From: Streptomyces sp. NRRL F-5727
GTDB taxonomy: Bacteria > Actinomycetota > Actinomycetes > Streptomycetales > Streptomycetaceae
Length of the DNA: 10,631 bases
Assembly (NCBI RefSeq): GCF_000719555.1
Contig: NZ_JOGX01000112.1
Coordinates: 1-10,631 of the forward strand
Reading direction: 5' to 3'
The notes beneath the pieces were generated by a model. That model did not search any database and was not told the DNA's origin. It saw nothing but the letters and a program-made list of their open reading frames with translations. The position numbers and the translations under genes are program-made. Every line of letters starts with the position of its first letter. Position 1 is the stretch's first letter. Positions 1-7,089 of the stretch are shown piece by piece.

Positions 1-45
1 CCGCCCGGGGGCGCGGAACGGGCCCCGCCCCCGCCCCCCGGGCGG
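1..45. terminator. Terminator-like inverted repeat upstream of hutU
   Basis: Bases 1-11 (CCGCCCGGGGG) are the exact reverse complement of bases 35-45, with a 23-nt GC-rich loop between them. An 11-bp all-G/C stem would be very stable in RNA. No T-run follows, but actinobacterial hairpin terminators often lack one. It probably ends transcription of a gene left of the window. The repeat may extend beyond base 1, so its true size is unknown. It could also be a chance product of the extreme GC content. Confidence 0.45.
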
Positions 46-86
46 CCGGATCGCGCCCATCCGCCGGGTGCGGAGGCCGTGCCCTG

Positions 87-115
87 TTGACTACAACTAT
101 TCATCAGGTCAGGAT
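87..115 (+). promoter_or_regulatory. Predicted hut operon promoter (-35 TTGACT, -10 CAGGAT)
   Basis: TTGACT at 87-92 is separated by exactly 17 nt from CAGGAT at 110-115, a good match to the housekeeping (HrdB-type) sigma-factor consensus in streptomycetes. The stretch from about 85 to 136 is conspicuously AT-richer than everything around it, as expected for a promoter. Transcription would start near 121-123, giving a leader of roughly 28 nt before the hutU ATG at 150. No competing promoter is visible closer to the gene. Confidence 0.6.
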
Positions 116-122
116 GTGAATA
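98..122. promoter_or_regulatory. Candidate operator: TATTCA-N13-TGAATA over the hutU -10
   Basis: TATTCA (98-103) and TGAATA (117-122) form a perfect 6-bp inverted repeat with a 13-nt spacer. The repeat is centred on base 110, the first base of the predicted -10 box. A protein bound here would block RNA polymerase, which fits repression of histidine catabolism until its substrate appears. A smaller repeat, GTTG-N4-CAAC (86-97), overlaps the -35. I cannot name a regulator for either. No regulator gene is present in the window. Confidence 0.35.
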
Positions 123-136
123 TCTGAACGACATTC

Positions 137-143
137 GAGGAGG
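137..143 (+). promoter_or_regulatory. Ribosome binding site of hutU
   Basis: GAGGAGG lies 6 nt before the ATG at 150. It is a near-ideal Shine-Dalgarno sequence and fixes the hutU start. Confidence 0.85.
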
Positions 144-149
144 CACGCC

Positions 150-1826
150 ATGTCAGGACCCCGCCCCGTACGGGCCCCGCGCGGTACGGAACTGAGCGCC
201 CTGGGATGGCAGCAGGAGGCCGCCCTCCGGATGCTCCAGAACAACCTGGACCCCGAGGTCGCCGAGCACCCCGACAAGCTCGTCGTCTACGGCGGCACCG
301 GCAAGGCCGCCCGCGACTGGCGCTCCTTCGACGCCATGGTCCGCACCCTGAAGACGCTGAAGCAGGACGAGACCATGCTGGTCCAGTCCGGCCGCCCGGT
401 CGGCGTCATGCAGACCCACGAGTGGGCGCCGCGCGTCCTCATCGCCAACTCCAACCTGGTCGGCGACTGGGCCAACTGGGAGGAGTTCCGGCGCCTGGAG
501 CAGCTCGGCCTCACCATGTACGGCCAGATGACGGCCGGCTCCTGGATCTACATCGGCACCCAGGGCATCCTCCAGGGCACCTACGAGACCTTCGCCGCCG
601 TCGCCGCGAAGAAGTTCGGCGGCACCCTGGCCGGCACGATCACCCTCACCGCCGGCCTCGGCGGCATGGGCGGCGCCCAGCCCCTCGCCGTGACGATGAA
701 CGACGGCGTCGCGATCTGCGTCGACGTCGACCCGCGCGCCATCGAGCGCCGCATCGAGCACCGCTACCTGGACGTGAAGGCCGACAGCCTGGCCCACGCC
801 CTCCAGCTGGCCGTCGAGGCCCGCGACGCCCGCCGCCCGCTCTCCATCGGCCTCCTCGGCAACGCCGCCGAGCTGGTCCCGCAGATGCTCGCCGAGGGCG
901 CCCCGATCGACATCGTGACCGACCAGACGTCGGCCCACGACCCGCTCTCGTACCTGCCGGTCGGCGTCGCCTTCGAGGACATGGCCGACGCGGCCGCCAA
1001 GGACCCGGCCGGCTTCACGCAGCGGTCGCGCGAGTCGATGGCCAAGCACGTCGAGGCCATGGTCGGCTTCATGGACGCCGGCGCCGAGGTCTTCGACTAC
1101 GGCAACTCGATCCGCGGCGAGGCCCAGCTGGCCGGCTACGACCGCGCGTTCGCCTTCCCCGGCTTCGTCCCGGCGTACATCCGCCCCCTCTTCTGCGAGG
1201 GCAAGGGCCCGTTCCGCTGGGCCGCCCTGTCCGGCGAGGCGTCCGACATCCACAAGACGGACAAGGCGATCCTCGACCTCTTCCCGGAGAACGAGTCGCT
1301 GCACCGCTGGATCAAGATGGCCGGCGAGCGCGTCCACTTCCAGGGCCTGCCCGCCCGCATCTGCTGGCTCGGCCAGGGCGAGCGCGACAAGGCGGGCGCC
1401 ATGTTCAACGACATGGTCGCCGACGGCACCCTCGCCGCCCCGCTCGCGATCGGCCGCGACCACCTCGACTGCGGCTCCGTCGCCTCCCCGTACCGGGAGA
1501 CCGAGGCCATGCTCGACGGTTCCGACGCGATCGCGGACTGGCCGCTGCTCAACGCCATGGTGAACGTCGCCTCCGGCGCCTCCTGGGTCTCCCTCCACCA
1601 CGGCGGCGGCGTCGGCATGGGCCGCTCGATCCACGCCGGCCAGGTCTCCGTCGCCGACGGCACCAAGCTCGCCGGCGAGAAGATCCGCCGCGTGCTCACC
1701 AACGACCCCGGCATGGGCGTCATCCGGCACGTCGACGCCGGCTACGACATCGCCGAGCGGGTCGCCGACGAGAAGGGCGTCCGCGTCCCGATGCGCGAGG
1801 GCTCCGAGGACGAGGCATCCGCGTGA
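150..1826 (+). CDS. hutU: Urocanate hydratase (urocanase)
   Basis: This enzyme catalyses step 2 of histidine degradation: it hydrates urocanate to 4-imidazolone-5-propionate, using tightly bound NAD+ as an electrophile, in the cytoplasm. At 558 aa the protein has the normal family length. Visible signatures include the glycine-rich stretch LGGMGGAQP near residues 170-178, the RICWLG segment with Cys405 (equivalent to the conserved active-site cysteine of the Pseudomonas enzyme), and the C-terminal [10 protein letters not shown] segment at 482-491, also typical of urocanases. There is no signal peptide. The ATG at 150 has a strong ribosome binding site. The gene heads a four-gene hut operon. 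Its TGA stop overlaps the GTG start of the next gene by 4 bp (1823-1826), indicating translational coupling. The predicted promoter and operator at 87-122 would control it. The identification is near certain. Confidence 0.98.
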   Translation: MSGPRPVRAPRGTELSALGWQQEAALRMLQNNLDPEVAEHPDKLVVYGGTGKAARDWRSFDAMVRTLKTLKQDETMLVQSGRPVGVMQTHEWAPRVLIANSNLVGDWANWEEFRRLEQLGLTMYGQMTAGSWIYIGTQGILQGTYETFAAVAAKKFGGTLAGTITLTAGLGGMGGAQPLAVTMNDGVAICVDVDPRAIERRIEHRYLDVKADSLAHALQLAVEARDARRPLSIGLLGNAAELVPQMLAEGAPIDIVTDQTSAHDPLSYLPVGVAFEDMADAAAKDPAGFTQRSRESMAKHVEAMVGFMDAGAEVFDYGNSIRGEAQLAGYDRAFAFPGFVPAYIRPLFCEGKGPFRWAALSGEASDIHKTDKAILDLFPENESLHRWIKMAGERVHFQGLPARICWLGQGERDKAGAMFNDMVADGTLAAPLAIGRDHLDCGSVASPYRETEAMLDGSDAIADWPLLNAMVNVASGASWVSLHHGGGVGMGRSIHAGQVSVADGTKLAGEKIRRVLTNDPGMGVIRHVDAGYDIAERVADEKGVRVPMREGSEDEASA

Positions 1827-3034
1827 GCGACAGCTTCCACGCCATGTGGCGGTCGCTGCGGCCCATCGGCCGCAGCGCCGCCACCGGCGGCTACCGCCGC
1901 TACGCCTGGACCGGGGCGGACGCCGACTGCCGGCTCTGGTTCCGGATGCAGGCCGAGGCCCGCCGCCTGGACGTCGAGACCGACCGCAACGGCAACCAGT
2001 GGGCCTGGCTCGGCGACCCGACGGCCGGCGACGCCGTCGTCACCGGCTCCCACCTGGACTCCGTCCCCGACGGCGGCGCCTTCGACGGCCCCCTCGGCGT
2101 CGTCTCCGCCTTCGCCGCCCTCGACGAACTCCGCGCCCGCGGAGTCTCGTTCAGGCGGCCCCTCGCCATCGTCAACTTCGGCGACGAGGAGGGCGCCCGC
2201 TTCGGCCTCGCCTGCGTCGGCTCCCGCCTCACCGCGGGCCGGCTGACCAGGGAGCAGGCGTACGAGCTCCGCGACGCCGACGGCATCACCCTGCCGCAGG
2301 CCATGGAGGCGGCCGGCCACGACCCGGAGGGGATCGGACCCGACCCCGAGCGGCTGGCCCGGATCGGCGCCTTCGTGGAGCTCCACGTCGAGCAGGGCCG
2401 CGCCCTCGACCTGTCCGGCGACGCCGTCGGCATCGCCTCCGCCATCTGGCCGCACGGCCGCTGGCGGTACGACTTCGCCGGCGAGGCCAACCACGCGGGC
2501 ACCACCCGGCTGGTGGACCGCCGCGACCCCATGCTGACGTACGCCGAGACCGTCCTCGCCGCCCGCCGCGAGGCCGAACTCGCGGGCGCCGTCGCCACCT
2601 TCGGCAAGATCGCGGTCGAGCCGAACGGCGTCAACGCCATCCCGTCGATGGTCCGCGGCTGGCTCGACGCCCGCGCCGCCGACCAGCGCTCCCTGGACGC
2701 CGTCACCGCCGGCGTCGAGGCCGCCGCCCGCGCGTACGCCGACCGGCACGGCATCGACCTCGCCGTCGTCCAGGAGTCGTACACCCCGGTCGTGGACTTC
2801 TCGCACACCCTGCGCGACGAGCTGAGCCGCGTCCTCGGCGAGAAGACCCCCGTCCTCGGCACCGGCGCCGGACACGACGCGGGCATCCTGTCCGAGTCGA
2901 TCCCGACCGCCATGCTGTTCGTACGGAACCCCACCGGCGTCTCGCACTCCCCGGCCGAGTTCGCGGCCGAGGACGACTGCGTCGCCGGGGTCCGCGCACT
3001 CGCCGACGTACTGGAGGAGCTGGCGTGCCGCTGA
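1823..3034 (+). CDS. M20-family amidohydrolase, allantoate amidohydrolase/carbamoylase type; possible N-formylglutamate deformylase
   Basis: This is a 403-aa dinuclear-metal M20 hydrolase of the subfamily that holds allantoate amidohydrolase, ureidoglycolate hydrolase and N-carbamoyl-L-amino-acid hydrolases. The conserved metal and substrate residues are all visible: GSHLDS (His77), FDGP (Asp88), DEEGARF (Glu122/Glu123), ELHVEQG (His188), NHAGTT (His224) with RRDP after it, GAGHDAG (His351) and GVSHSP (His375). It therefore looks catalytically intact. The GTG start at 1823 overlaps the hutU stop, and GAGG at 1812-1815 precedes it by 7 nt; an in-frame ATG at 1844 is less well placed. The end overlaps hutF by 10 bp. 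Automated annotation would call it allantoate amidohydrolase. Lodged between hutU and hutF, it more plausibly hydrolyses N-formyl-L-glutamate to formate and glutamate, which is inference. N-formylglutamate closely resembles N-carbamoyl-glutamate, and no classical hutG is present. Confidence 0.93.
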   Translation: MSDSFHAMWRSLRPIGRSAATGGYRRYAWTGADADCRLWFRMQAEARRLDVETDRNGNQWAWLGDPTAGDAVVTGSHLDSVPDGGAFDGPLGVVSAFAALDELRARGVSFRRPLAIVNFGDEEGARFGLACVGSRLTAGRLTREQAYELRDADGITLPQAMEAAGHDPEGIGPDPERLARIGAFVELHVEQGRALDLSGDAVGIASAIWPHGRWRYDFAGEANHAGTTRLVDRRDPMLTYAETVLAARREAELAGAVATFGKIAVEPNGVNAIPSMVRGWLDARAADQRSLDAVTAGVEAAARAYADRHGIDLAVVQESYTPVVDFSHTLRDELSRVLGEKTPVLGTGAGHDAGILSESIPTAMLFVRNPTGVSHSPAEFAAEDDCVAGVRALADVLEELACR

Positions 3035-4365
3035 CGACGTACTGGCTGGAGCACGCCTGGCTCGGCACCCACGCAGAGCCGGGCGTCGCCCTCGACGTCT
3101 CCGCCGACGGCCGGATCGCCGCCGTCCGCACCGGGGTGGACACCCCGCCGCCCGGCGCGGCCGTGCTGCGCGGCTTCACGATCCCGGGCCTGGCGAACGC
3201 CCACAGCCACGCCTTCCACCGGGCCCTGCGCGGCACCGTCCAGGTCGGCAGCGGCACCTTCTGGACCTGGCGCGAGGTCATGTACGGCGTCGCCCAGCGG
3301 CTCACCCCGGACTCGTACTTCGCGCTCGCCCGGGCCGTGTACGCCGAGATGGCGCTGGCCGGCATCACCGCCGTCGGCGAGTTCCACTACCTCCACCACG
3401 CCCCCGGCGGCACCCCCTACGACGACCCCAACGCCATGGGCGAGGCCCTGATCGCGGCGGCCCGGGAGGCGGGCATCCGCATCACCCTCCTCGACACCGC
3501 CTACCTCTCCTCCGGCTTCGGCGCCGCCCCCGAGCAGCACCAGCTCCGTTTCTCCGACGGCACGGCCGAGACGTGGGCCGAGCGGGTCAGCGCGCTGGAG
3601 GACCGGGAGGGCGTACGCGTCGGGGCGGCGATCCACTCCGTCCGGGCCGTCCCCGCCGACCAGCTCTCCACGGTCGCCCGCTGGGCCGAGGAGCGGCGGG
3701 CCCCGCTGCACGTCCACCTCTCCGAGCAGACCGCCGAGAACGAGGCGTGCCACGCCGCCCACGGCGTCACCCCGACCCGGCTCCTCGCCGACCACGGCGT
3801 CCTCGGCCCGCGCACCACCGGCGTCCACAACACCCACATGACCGACGCCGACATCGCCCTCGTCGGCTCCACCTCCACCGGCACCTGCATGTGTCCCACC
3901 ACCGAACGCGACCTCGCCGACGGCATCGGCCCCGCCGTCGCCCTCCAGAAGGCCGGCTCCCCGCTCTCCCTCGGCAGCGACAGCCACGCCGTCATCGACC
4001 TCCTGGAGGAGGCGCGCGCCATGGAGCTCAACGAGCGGCTGCGCACCCACATCCGGGGCCACTGGACCGCCGCCGCGCTGCTCCGCGCCGCCTCCGCCGA
4101 CGGCCACGCGGCCCTCGGCTGGGAGGACGCGGGCGCCCTGGAGCCCGGCGCCCTCGCCGACTTCACGACGATCGCCCTCGACTCGGTCCGCACGGCCGGC
4201 CCGGTCCCGCGCCTGGCCCCCGAGACGGCCGTCTTCGCGGCGACCGCGGCGGACGTCCGGCACGTGGTCGTCGGCGGCCGGACCGTCGTCGAGGACGGCG
4301 CCCACGTCTCCGTACCGGACCCGGCAGCCGCCCTCACGGCCGCGATCGCGGCCCTGCGGAGCTAG
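3025..4365 (+). CDS. hutF: Formimidoylglutamate deiminase
   Basis: This amidohydrolase-superfamily enzyme deaminates N-formimino-L-glutamate to N-formyl-L-glutamate and ammonia. It is the step that marks the five-step (Pseudomonas-type) histidine pathway. Its 446 aa match the family length. Motifs in order are NAHSHAFHRA (metal ligands His60 and His62), GITAVGEFHYLHH (112-124), HVHLSEQ (His231), VHNTHMT (His268/His271), CPTTERDLADGIG (290-302) and LGSDSH (Asp319, the catalytic aspartate). Downstream, EPGALADF and HVVVGGRTVV are typical of the C-terminal beta-sandwich of this superfamily. I chose the GTG at 3025 because GGAGGAG at 3013-3019 sits 5 nt upstream and the protein then begins [14 protein letters not shown], as expected. 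The gene overlaps the M20 gene by 10 bp, so translation of the two is probably coupled. The closest alternatives are other S-triazine/guanine-deaminase-like amidohydrolases, but the hut context settles the call. Confidence 0.94.
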   Translation: MPLTTYWLEHAWLGTHAEPGVALDVSADGRIAAVRTGVDTPPPGAAVLRGFTIPGLANAHSHAFHRALRGTVQVGSGTFWTWREVMYGVAQRLTPDSYFALARAVYAEMALAGITAVGEFHYLHHAPGGTPYDDPNAMGEALIAAAREAGIRITLLDTAYLSSGFGAAPEQHQLRFSDGTAETWAERVSALEDREGVRVGAAIHSVRAVPADQLSTVARWAEERRAPLHVHLSEQTAENEACHAAHGVTPTRLLADHGVLGPRTTGVHNTHMTDADIALVGSTSTGTCMCPTTERDLADGIGPAVALQKAGSPLSLGSDSHAVIDLLEEARAMELNERLRTHIRGHWTAAALLRAASADGHAALGWEDAGALEPGALADFTTIALDSVRTAGPVPRLAPETAVFAATAADVRHVVVGGRTVVEDGAHVSVPDPAAALTAAIAALRS

Positions 4366-4437
4366 GACGACGCGGGGCGGGCGGGCACGACCGACCGCCG
4401 GCCCGCACGCAAACGACCCCCCTCACCGGAGAGCGAC
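4366..4437 (+). other. 72-bp hutF-hutI spacer with ribosome binding site
   Basis: This is the only real gap inside the hut operon. GGAGAG at 4428-4433 is the ribosome binding site for hutI, 4 nt before its ATG. GCGGGC (4381-4386) and GCCCGC (4401-4406) could form a weak 6-bp stem with a 14-nt loop. I see no convincing promoter, so hutI most likely belongs to the same transcript. Confidence 0.5.
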
Positions 4438-5610
4438 ATGACGACGACCACGGTCCTCACGAACATCGGCAGCCTCGTCACCAACGACCCCGCCCTGGGC
4501 GAAGGCCCCCTCGGCCTCGTCAAGGACGCCGCCCTCGTCCTGGAGGGCGACCGTGTCGCCTGGGTGGGCCCGGCAGCCCAGGCCCCGGCCGCCGACCACC
4601 GCGTCGACGCGGAGGCCCGTGCCGTCCTCCCCGGCTTCGTCGACTCCCACTCCCACCTCGTCTTCGCCGGCGACCGCACCGCCGAGTTCAACGCGCGTAT
4701 GTCCGGCCGGCCCTACCAGGCCGGCGGCATCCGCACCACGGTCGCCGCCACCCGCGCCGCCACGGACGCCGAGCTGTCGGCGAACGTGGCCCGGTTCATG
4801 CGGGAGGCCCTCCGCCAGGGCACCACCACCTTCGAGACCAAGTCGGGCTACGGCCTGACCGTCGAGGACGAGGCCCGCGCCCTGCGCATCGCGGCCGAGC
4901 ACACCGACGAGGTGACCTACCTCGGCGCGCACATCGTCTCCCCGGACCACGCCGACGACCCGGCGGCCTACGTCGACCTGGTCACCGGCCCGATGCTGGA
5001 CGCCTGCGCCCCGTACGCCCGCTGGGTGGACGTCTTCTGCGAGAAGGGCGCCTTCGACGGCGACCAGGCCCGCGCGATCCTCACCGCCGGCAAGGCGAAG
5101 GGCCTCCTCCCGAGGATCCACGCCAACCAGCTCTCGTACGGCCCCGGCGTGCAGCTGGCGGTGGAGCTGGACGCGGCGAGCGCCGACCACTGCACCCACC
5201 TCACGGACGCCGACGTCGAGGCGCTGGCCTCGGGGAACACGGTCGCGACGCTGCTGCCCGGCGCGGAGTTCTCCACCCGCGCCGAGTGGCCGGACGCCCG
5301 CCGCCTCCTCGACGCGGGCGTGACCGTGGCGCTCTCCACGGACTGCAACCCGGGCTCCTCCTTCACCTCCTCCGTGCCCTTCTGCATCGCCCTCGCCGTC
5401 CGCGACATGGGCATGACCCCCGACGAGGCCGTCTGGTCCGCGACGGCGGGCGGCGCGGCGGCCCTCCGCCGCACCGACGTCGGCCGCCTGGCGCCCGGCG
5501 CCCGCGCCGACCTCACCGTCCTGGACGCCCCCTCCCACGTGCACCTCGCCTACCGGCCGGGCGTGCCGCTGGTGGCGGAGGTCTGGCGGAGGGGCGTCCG
5601 CGTCGTCTGA
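4438..5610 (+). CDS. hutI: Imidazolonepropionase
   Basis: This enzyme catalyses step 3 of histidine degradation: it opens the ring of 4-imidazolone-5-propionate to give N-formimino-L-glutamate, the substrate of the neighbouring hutF. It is a metal-dependent cytoplasmic amidohydrolase. The 390-aa protein is slightly short but complete. Visible motifs are [12 protein letters not shown] (metal ligands His71 and His73), the family-typical KSGYGL at 135-140, LGAH (His165), HANQL (His228), the SADH segment (His251) and STDCNPGSS with the catalytic/metal Asp302. The ATG at 4438 is supported by GGAGAG upstream. It is the last hut gene here. The stop at 5608-5610 is followed by a palindrome and a hairpin that may end the operon. 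Gene order does not follow reaction order (steps 2, 5, 4, 3). The identification is firm. Confidence 0.96.
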   Translation: MTTTTVLTNIGSLVTNDPALGEGPLGLVKDAALVLEGDRVAWVGPAAQAPAADHRVDAEARAVLPGFVDSHSHLVFAGDRTAEFNARMSGRPYQAGGIRTTVAATRAATDAELSANVARFMREALRQGTTTFETKSGYGLTVEDEARALRIAAEHTDEVTYLGAHIVSPDHADDPAAYVDLVTGPMLDACAPYARWVDVFCEKGAFDGDQARAILTAGKAKGLLPRIHANQLSYGPGVQLAVELDAASADHCTHLTDADVEALASGNTVATLLPGAEFSTRAEWPDARRLLDAGVTVALSTDCNPGSSFTSSVPFCIALAVRDMGMTPDEAVWSATAGGAAALRRTDVGRLAPGARADLTVLDAPSHVHLAYRPGVPLVAEVWRRGVRVV

Positions 5611-5643
5611 CGCACCGGCAACCCAGGGGTGCACAGGGGGCGT

Positions 5644-5659
5644 TGAGTAGGCGTACTCA
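5644..5659. promoter_or_regulatory. 16-bp palindrome TGAGTA-GGCG-TACTCA
   Basis: TGAGTAGGCGTACTCA has perfect 6-bp arms (5644-5649 and 5654-5659) around a GGCG centre, with 14 of 16 positions symmetric. It lies 35 nt before the lipoprotein start and 33 nt after the hutI stop. Its size and symmetry are those of a site for a dimeric transcription factor. I do not recognise the regulator. It most likely controls the lipoprotein gene. Confidence 0.5.
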
Positions 5660-5686
5660 TGTGGGCGGTTCGGGCCCGCCCGCATG
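5658..5686 (+). terminator. 11-bp hairpin between hutI and the lipoprotein gene
   Basis: CATGTGGGCGG (5658-5668) pairs with CCGCCCGCATG (5676-5686), with one G-T pair and a 7-nt loop. This is the strongest RNA stem in the gap. It may be the hut operon terminator (no T-run follows). If it is transcribed in the lipoprotein leader, it would instead end only 8 nt before that start codon and could limit ribosome access. It overlaps the last two bases of the 16-bp palindrome. Confidence 0.45.
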
Positions 5687-5694
5687 ATTCCGGC

Positions 5695-6450
5695 ATGCCT
5701 ACTCCGAAGCGCCTCCTCCGGTCCCTCGCCCTGACCGCCACCGCCCTCGGTGCCCTGACCCTGACCGCCTGCGGCACGCAGAACGCCGGCGGTACGCGGA
5801 GCGCCGCCGAGCCCGCCGCCGCGGCGGCCGTCACCGCGAGCCCGTCCCCGCGGATGCTCTCCGGGAAGGAGCTGGAGAGACACCCGGACCCGACCGTGCG
5901 GGCCCAGGCGATCGCCCTCCGCATCGCGAACACCTGCGCCCCGGGCACGGCGATGGAGCTGCCCCCGCTGCCGGCGGTCGCGAACGTCGCGGAGACGGTG
6001 CCGGGGACGCCCCCGGCCGCCGCGGAGCCGCCGACCCCGGCCGAGCCCCCGGCCTCCGCCGACGCGCCCGCCGACCTCCCCTCGGACCTGCCGCCGCCGC
6101 CCGAGCCCCAGGCCCCCGTCTCGCTCGACGAGGTGCCGCTGACGGCCGTCGACCGGTGCGCCGCCGACGCGCACGCCGACCGCATCCGCGCCGCCTTCGC
6201 CGCCGCCCCGGCCGACGAGGCCGCGCTCCGCACGACGCTGACCGGCCTCGACTACCTGCCGGAGTCCGTCCACCGGATGCCCGGCGACGGACCCCTCCGG
6301 GTCCGGATCGACCTCCGTGACCTCTCCCCGAACGACTCCCTGGCCCTGGAGGTCACCCCCACCGCCACCGGCGTGCGCGTCGACGCCTTCGGCGCCCCCG
6401 TCGCGGGCGACCCGGACATCACCGGGATCCGCCGCACGCGGGCGTCCTGA
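5695..6450 (+). CDS. Putative lipoprotein, Pro/Ala-rich, function unknown
   Basis: This is a 251-aa predicted exported lipoprotein that I cannot assign to a family. The N-terminus has a charged start (PKRLLR), a hydrophobic core and an L-T-A-C lipobox. Lipid attachment would be at Cys26, with anchoring to the outer face of the membrane. Residues 27-55 are a flexible Ala/Ser/Thr/Pro linker. Residues 56-86 look helical (GKELERHPDP, TVRAQAIALR). Residues about 88-142 are rich in Pro, Ala, Glu and Asp. Residues 145-251 look like a folded domain. Cys81 and Cys155 flank the Pro-rich stretch and could form a disulfide. I chose the ATG at 5695 because it gives a canonical lipoprotein signal. An in-frame ATG at 5659 would add 12 residues, lies in the palindrome/hairpin, and has no ribosome binding site. 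The chosen start also lacks a clear Shine-Dalgarno sequence. The gene runs convergently into the next one. Confidence 0.8.
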   Translation: MPTPKRLLRSLALTATALGALTLTACGTQNAGGTRSAAEPAAAAAVTASPSPRMLSGKELERHPDPTVRAQAIALRIANTCAPGTAMELPPLPAVANVAETVPGTPPAAAEPPTPAEPPASADAPADLPSDLPPPPEPQAPVSLDEVPLTAVDRCAADAHADRIRAAFAAAPADEAALRTTLTGLDYLPESVHRMPGDGPLRVRIDLRDLSPNDSLALEVTPTATGVRVDAFGAPVAGDPDITGIRRTRAS

Positions 6451-6465
6451 CCGTCACCCGGTCAG
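6447..6465. terminator. Bidirectional terminator-like hairpin at convergent stop codons
   Basis: CTGACCG (6447-6453) and CGGTCAG (6459-6465) form a perfect 7-bp stem with a 5-nt loop. The TGA of the rightward lipoprotein gene lies in the left arm. The stop of the leftward phosphotransferase gene (TCA on this strand, 6454-6456) lies in the loop. A symmetric stem exactly at the junction would serve transcripts from both sides. There is no T-run on either side. Confidence 0.5.
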
Positions 6466-7089
6466 CGACCGCACCAGCTCCTCCGCCGCGCCGAGCGCGC
6501 CGACCTCCGCCGCCGTCAGGTGCGGGTCGGCGGCCCGGCGCGCCCGCGCCTCCGCGAGCAGCAGCGGCCCGGACGAGGCCGCGAGCAGGGCGGCGAGGCC
6601 CGCCCGGGCGCCGGGGGCGTACGGGGCGGGCGAGACCGCGACCTCGGCGAGGATCAGCGCCGACATCGCGCGGTCGAGCCCCGGGGCCGCGTCCTCCTCC
6701 GCCGTGCGCCAGTCGATGACCACCGGACCCCGGTCCTCGGCCAGCACCACGTTCCCCGGGTGCAGGTCCAGGTGGACCACCCGGCCCGGCAGCGCGTGCA
6801 GCCGGTCCAGCAGGCCGGCGAGCAGCGCCCCGGCCGCCTCGGGCTCGTACGCCCCCGCCAGCAGCCCGTCCATCAGCGACGGGCCCCGCAGCCGCTCCAG
6901 GACCATCTCGGGCCCGGCCGCGTCCCGGACCGCCGGGACCGGGTAGCCGGCGGCGGCCAGGCGGTTCATGAGGCGCGCCTCGCGGGCGGTGTCGCCGCCG
7001 TCCCGGTAGCGGCGCAGCACCCAGCGCCCGTCGTCGCCGACCGCGTACACGTCCGCCGAACGCCCCTGCCCCACAAGCCTCTTGCTCAC
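6454..7089 (-). CDS. Small APH/choline-kinase-like phosphotransferase
   Basis: This is a 211-aa protein with the kinase fold of aminoglycoside phosphotransferases and related small-molecule kinases. The Brenner catalytic motif HLDLHPGN (His106, Asp108, Asn113) and the metal-binding VIDW (Asp126) are both present. The N-lobe shows a short glycine-containing loop (VGQGRSADVY) and VLRRYR, where arginine stands in place of the usual strand-3 lysine. Glu37 in TAREARL may be the helix-C partner. The protein is much shorter than classical resistance enzymes (about 260-300 aa), with a small C-terminal lobe. The substrate is unknown and nothing supports an antibiotic-resistance role. I chose the GTG at 7089; a TTG immediately before it (7092) is the alternative. 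The purine-rich GGAGGGGG at 7103-7096 serves either. It is divergent from the GNAT gene and convergent with the lipoprotein gene, whose stop lies 3 bp away, so it is probably monocistronic. Confidence 0.85.
   Translation of the reverse strand: MSKRLVGQGRSADVYAVGDDGRWVLRRYRDGGDTAREARLMNRLAAAGYPVPAVRDAAGPEMVLERLRGPSLMDGLLAGAYEPEAAGALLAGLLDRLHALPGRVVHLDLHPGNVVLAEDRGPVVIDWRTAEEDAAPGLDRAMSALILAEVAVSPAPYAPGARAGLAALLAASSGPLLLAEARARRAADPHLTAAEVGALGAAEELVRSLTG

Noticed and set aside
137..149. Riboswitch or attenuator in the hutU leader
   Set aside because: With the predicted start near 121 the leader is only about 28 nt, too short for such an element.
153..1730. Long open frames opposite and out of frame with hutU, and similar long frames over the other genes
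   Set aside because: Very GC-rich codon use removes stops from other frames. These translations are low-complexity Arg/Pro/Gly/Ala strings without domains, while the chosen frames carry clear catalytic motifs.
5659..5661. ATG at 5659 as the start of the lipoprotein gene
   Set aside because: It would put 12 extra residues, including charged ones, before a perfect lipoprotein signal. It has no ribosome binding site and lies inside a palindrome/hairpin.
6454..7089. Aminoglycoside-resistance gene
   Set aside because: The kinase fold is clear, but the protein is too short for classical resistance enzymes and no resistance or antibiotic-biosynthesis context is present.
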